A stretch of 64,000 bases of DNA, from assembly GCF_016545825.1 (NCBI RefSeq), contig NC_052622.1, positions 44,663,263 through 44,727,262 on the forward strand, written 5' to 3'. The notes below the pieces were generated by a model, which did not search any database, had not been told where the DNA came from, and saw nothing but the letters and a program-made list of their open reading frames with translations. Each line of letters starts with the position of its first letter. Positions within the stretch are counted from its first letter, which is position 1. The stretch comes from Eucalyptus grandis. Its lineage: Eukaryota > Streptophyta > Magnoliopsida > Myrtales > Myrtaceae. Shown piece after piece: positions 63,201 through 64,000 of the stretch. The translations under genes were made by a program, and so were the position numbers.

Positions 63201-64000
63201 CTCAGCCTCAGCACTGTGTCAAGGACTGATTTTTCGGTGAACATCTGAAGATTCTCCTCCTCAGTTTCAGTGAGCAAACCCTGCAAGTTTTGGACCTTCT
63301 GCATGATAGGATCTAGGAGAGGTTGAGCTTCCTTGAGATCATCTTGGAAGCCAGATTTTGCACCAGTTTCAAGCATCTTGGATATCTGGGACAGCCCCAA
63401 GTACAGTACATTAATGTGATCAGAGAGAGACTTTAGCTCCATTTGTTGAGCAGAATTTTCATGCTCCAACTGAGCAGCTCGTTCTTCTGAGGATTTGGAT
63501 GCTTTCATGAGTTTTTGACAATTTAACATGAGGAAAGAATTTCTATCCTTCAAATCCCGTATGAACTTATGCAAGACAAAGATTTCAATCTTGAAACACA
63601 TAGTTTTATCCAATTCCTCATGGTGTTCATTTTTCTTGGACTGCAATTCCTTTTGGAGGAGAAGGATCTGAGAGACTAAATCAGCCAACTGCACTTTACT
63701 CAGGTCCTCAAAATGGGAACGCTCCTGCCTTTCTGCATCCAAAATATCCTTCAGTTTTGAGATTTCATTCAAGACAGACGCTCTCTCATTCTCTAAAAGC
63801 AAACTTTGCTCATGCAGCCCTTTGTTTCTTCTCTCCAAGTCCTCCGTTCTCTGCTGAATAGAATCCAGTTCTGACACCAAAGTTTCCTTCTCTGTGATCA
63901 GAACCGACTTTTCATTCCCAAGCGACAGGCAAGACTCCTCTAACATCTTTGATTTTTCCCTCAACTTTTCAAGCTCTGTATTTGCATCATGAAGTGTAAT
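60236..64000 (-). CDS. NET1: NETWORKED 1-type actin-binding coiled-coil protein, 5' part outside window
   Basis: Two coding exons are visible: 61829-64000 (open to the right edge) and 60236-61429, joined through a 399-bp intron in phase 0. This gives about 1,121 C-terminal residues. NET1 proteins bind actin through an N-terminal NAB domain, which must lie right of the window, and localise to plasma membrane and plasmodesmata. The visible part is nearly continuous coiled coil rich in Leu, Glu and Lys. The last residues, VLLRDYLYGRSNQKGKKKPF and CSCMQPPTKGD, are the family's characteristic C-terminal end. A 42-residue block is duplicated in tandem near the middle. The frame at 63964 is not a start, since codons continue to the edge. 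Family assignment is strong; the A-D member is not decided. Confidence 0.92.
62454..62705 (-). repeat. 2 x 126-bp in-frame tandem repeat in NET1 exon
   Basis: The block LEKMQTDKLQSELLVEILEK followed by TSVRSV.DRLNDEIESKKEM occurs twice in a row with only two or three residue changes. The unit is 126 bp, which is six coiled-coil heptads, so the heptad register is kept. Confidence 0.93.

Overview
The window is nuclear DNA of a flowering plant, most likely a core eudicot. The evidence is GT-AG spliced genes with many short introns, AT-rich intergenic DNA full of microsatellites, LTR retrotransposon remains and MITE-like elements, and six conserved genes whose reconstructed proteins match plant-specific families. 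The species cannot be fixed from the sequence alone.

Layout. (1) 95-3421 (-): EOL1/ETO1-like BTB-TPR adaptor, C-terminus cut by the left edge. (2) 3.4-11.7 kb: intergenic, with a SINE-like copy, a MITE and microsatellites. (3) 11931-14105 (+): LIFEGUARD-type BAX-inhibitor-1 membrane protein, 4 exons, 241 aa. (4) 15551-19344 (-): FORKED/VAN3-binding-like protein (auxin-canalisation and PH domains), 7 exons, 503 aa. (5) 22.7-46.9 kb: a tandem array of five small genes (+) encoding 146-202 aa proteins with one N-terminal hydrophobic segment, an acidic middle and a C-terminal DUF761-like motif. Each carries its own homologous promoter. (6) 46962-49132 (-): uncharacterised 2-oxoglutarate/Fe(II) oxygenase-like protein, 2 exons, 474 aa. 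(7) 50290-54465 (-): NIMA-related kinase, 14 coding exons, 591 aa. (8) 55.5-60.2 kb: intergenic, with a MITE that itself carries a retroposon. (9) 60236-64000 (-): C-terminal part of a NETWORKED 1-type actin-binding coiled-coil protein, cut by the right edge. The coding exons of all six conserved genes were assembled by hand; every junction keeps frame and family-conserved residues.

The unusual part is the array. Units 1-3 and 5 share gene, 5' flank and 3' flank; unit 4 has a different 3' flank. Several units have been rebuilt separately: unit 2 gained an ~870-bp inverted-repeat element upstream, unit 4 gained a 3 x 75-bp in-frame coding expansion, and unit 5 has its core promoter duplicated. 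Units 3 and 4 are separated by a nested retrotransposon complex (about 32.4-40.8 kb). In it a degenerate Ty3/gypsy-like gag fragment is split by a 2.7-kb solo LTR with a perfect ATTTC target duplication, and one LTR of the outer element carries a Ty1/copia-type LTR with GTTAT target duplications.

The conserved genes do not form a pathway and sit together only by chromosomal position. The array genes probably act as a family, perhaps stress-responsive: W-box and TGACG-like motifs recur in their promoters. Their function is not known from the sequence.
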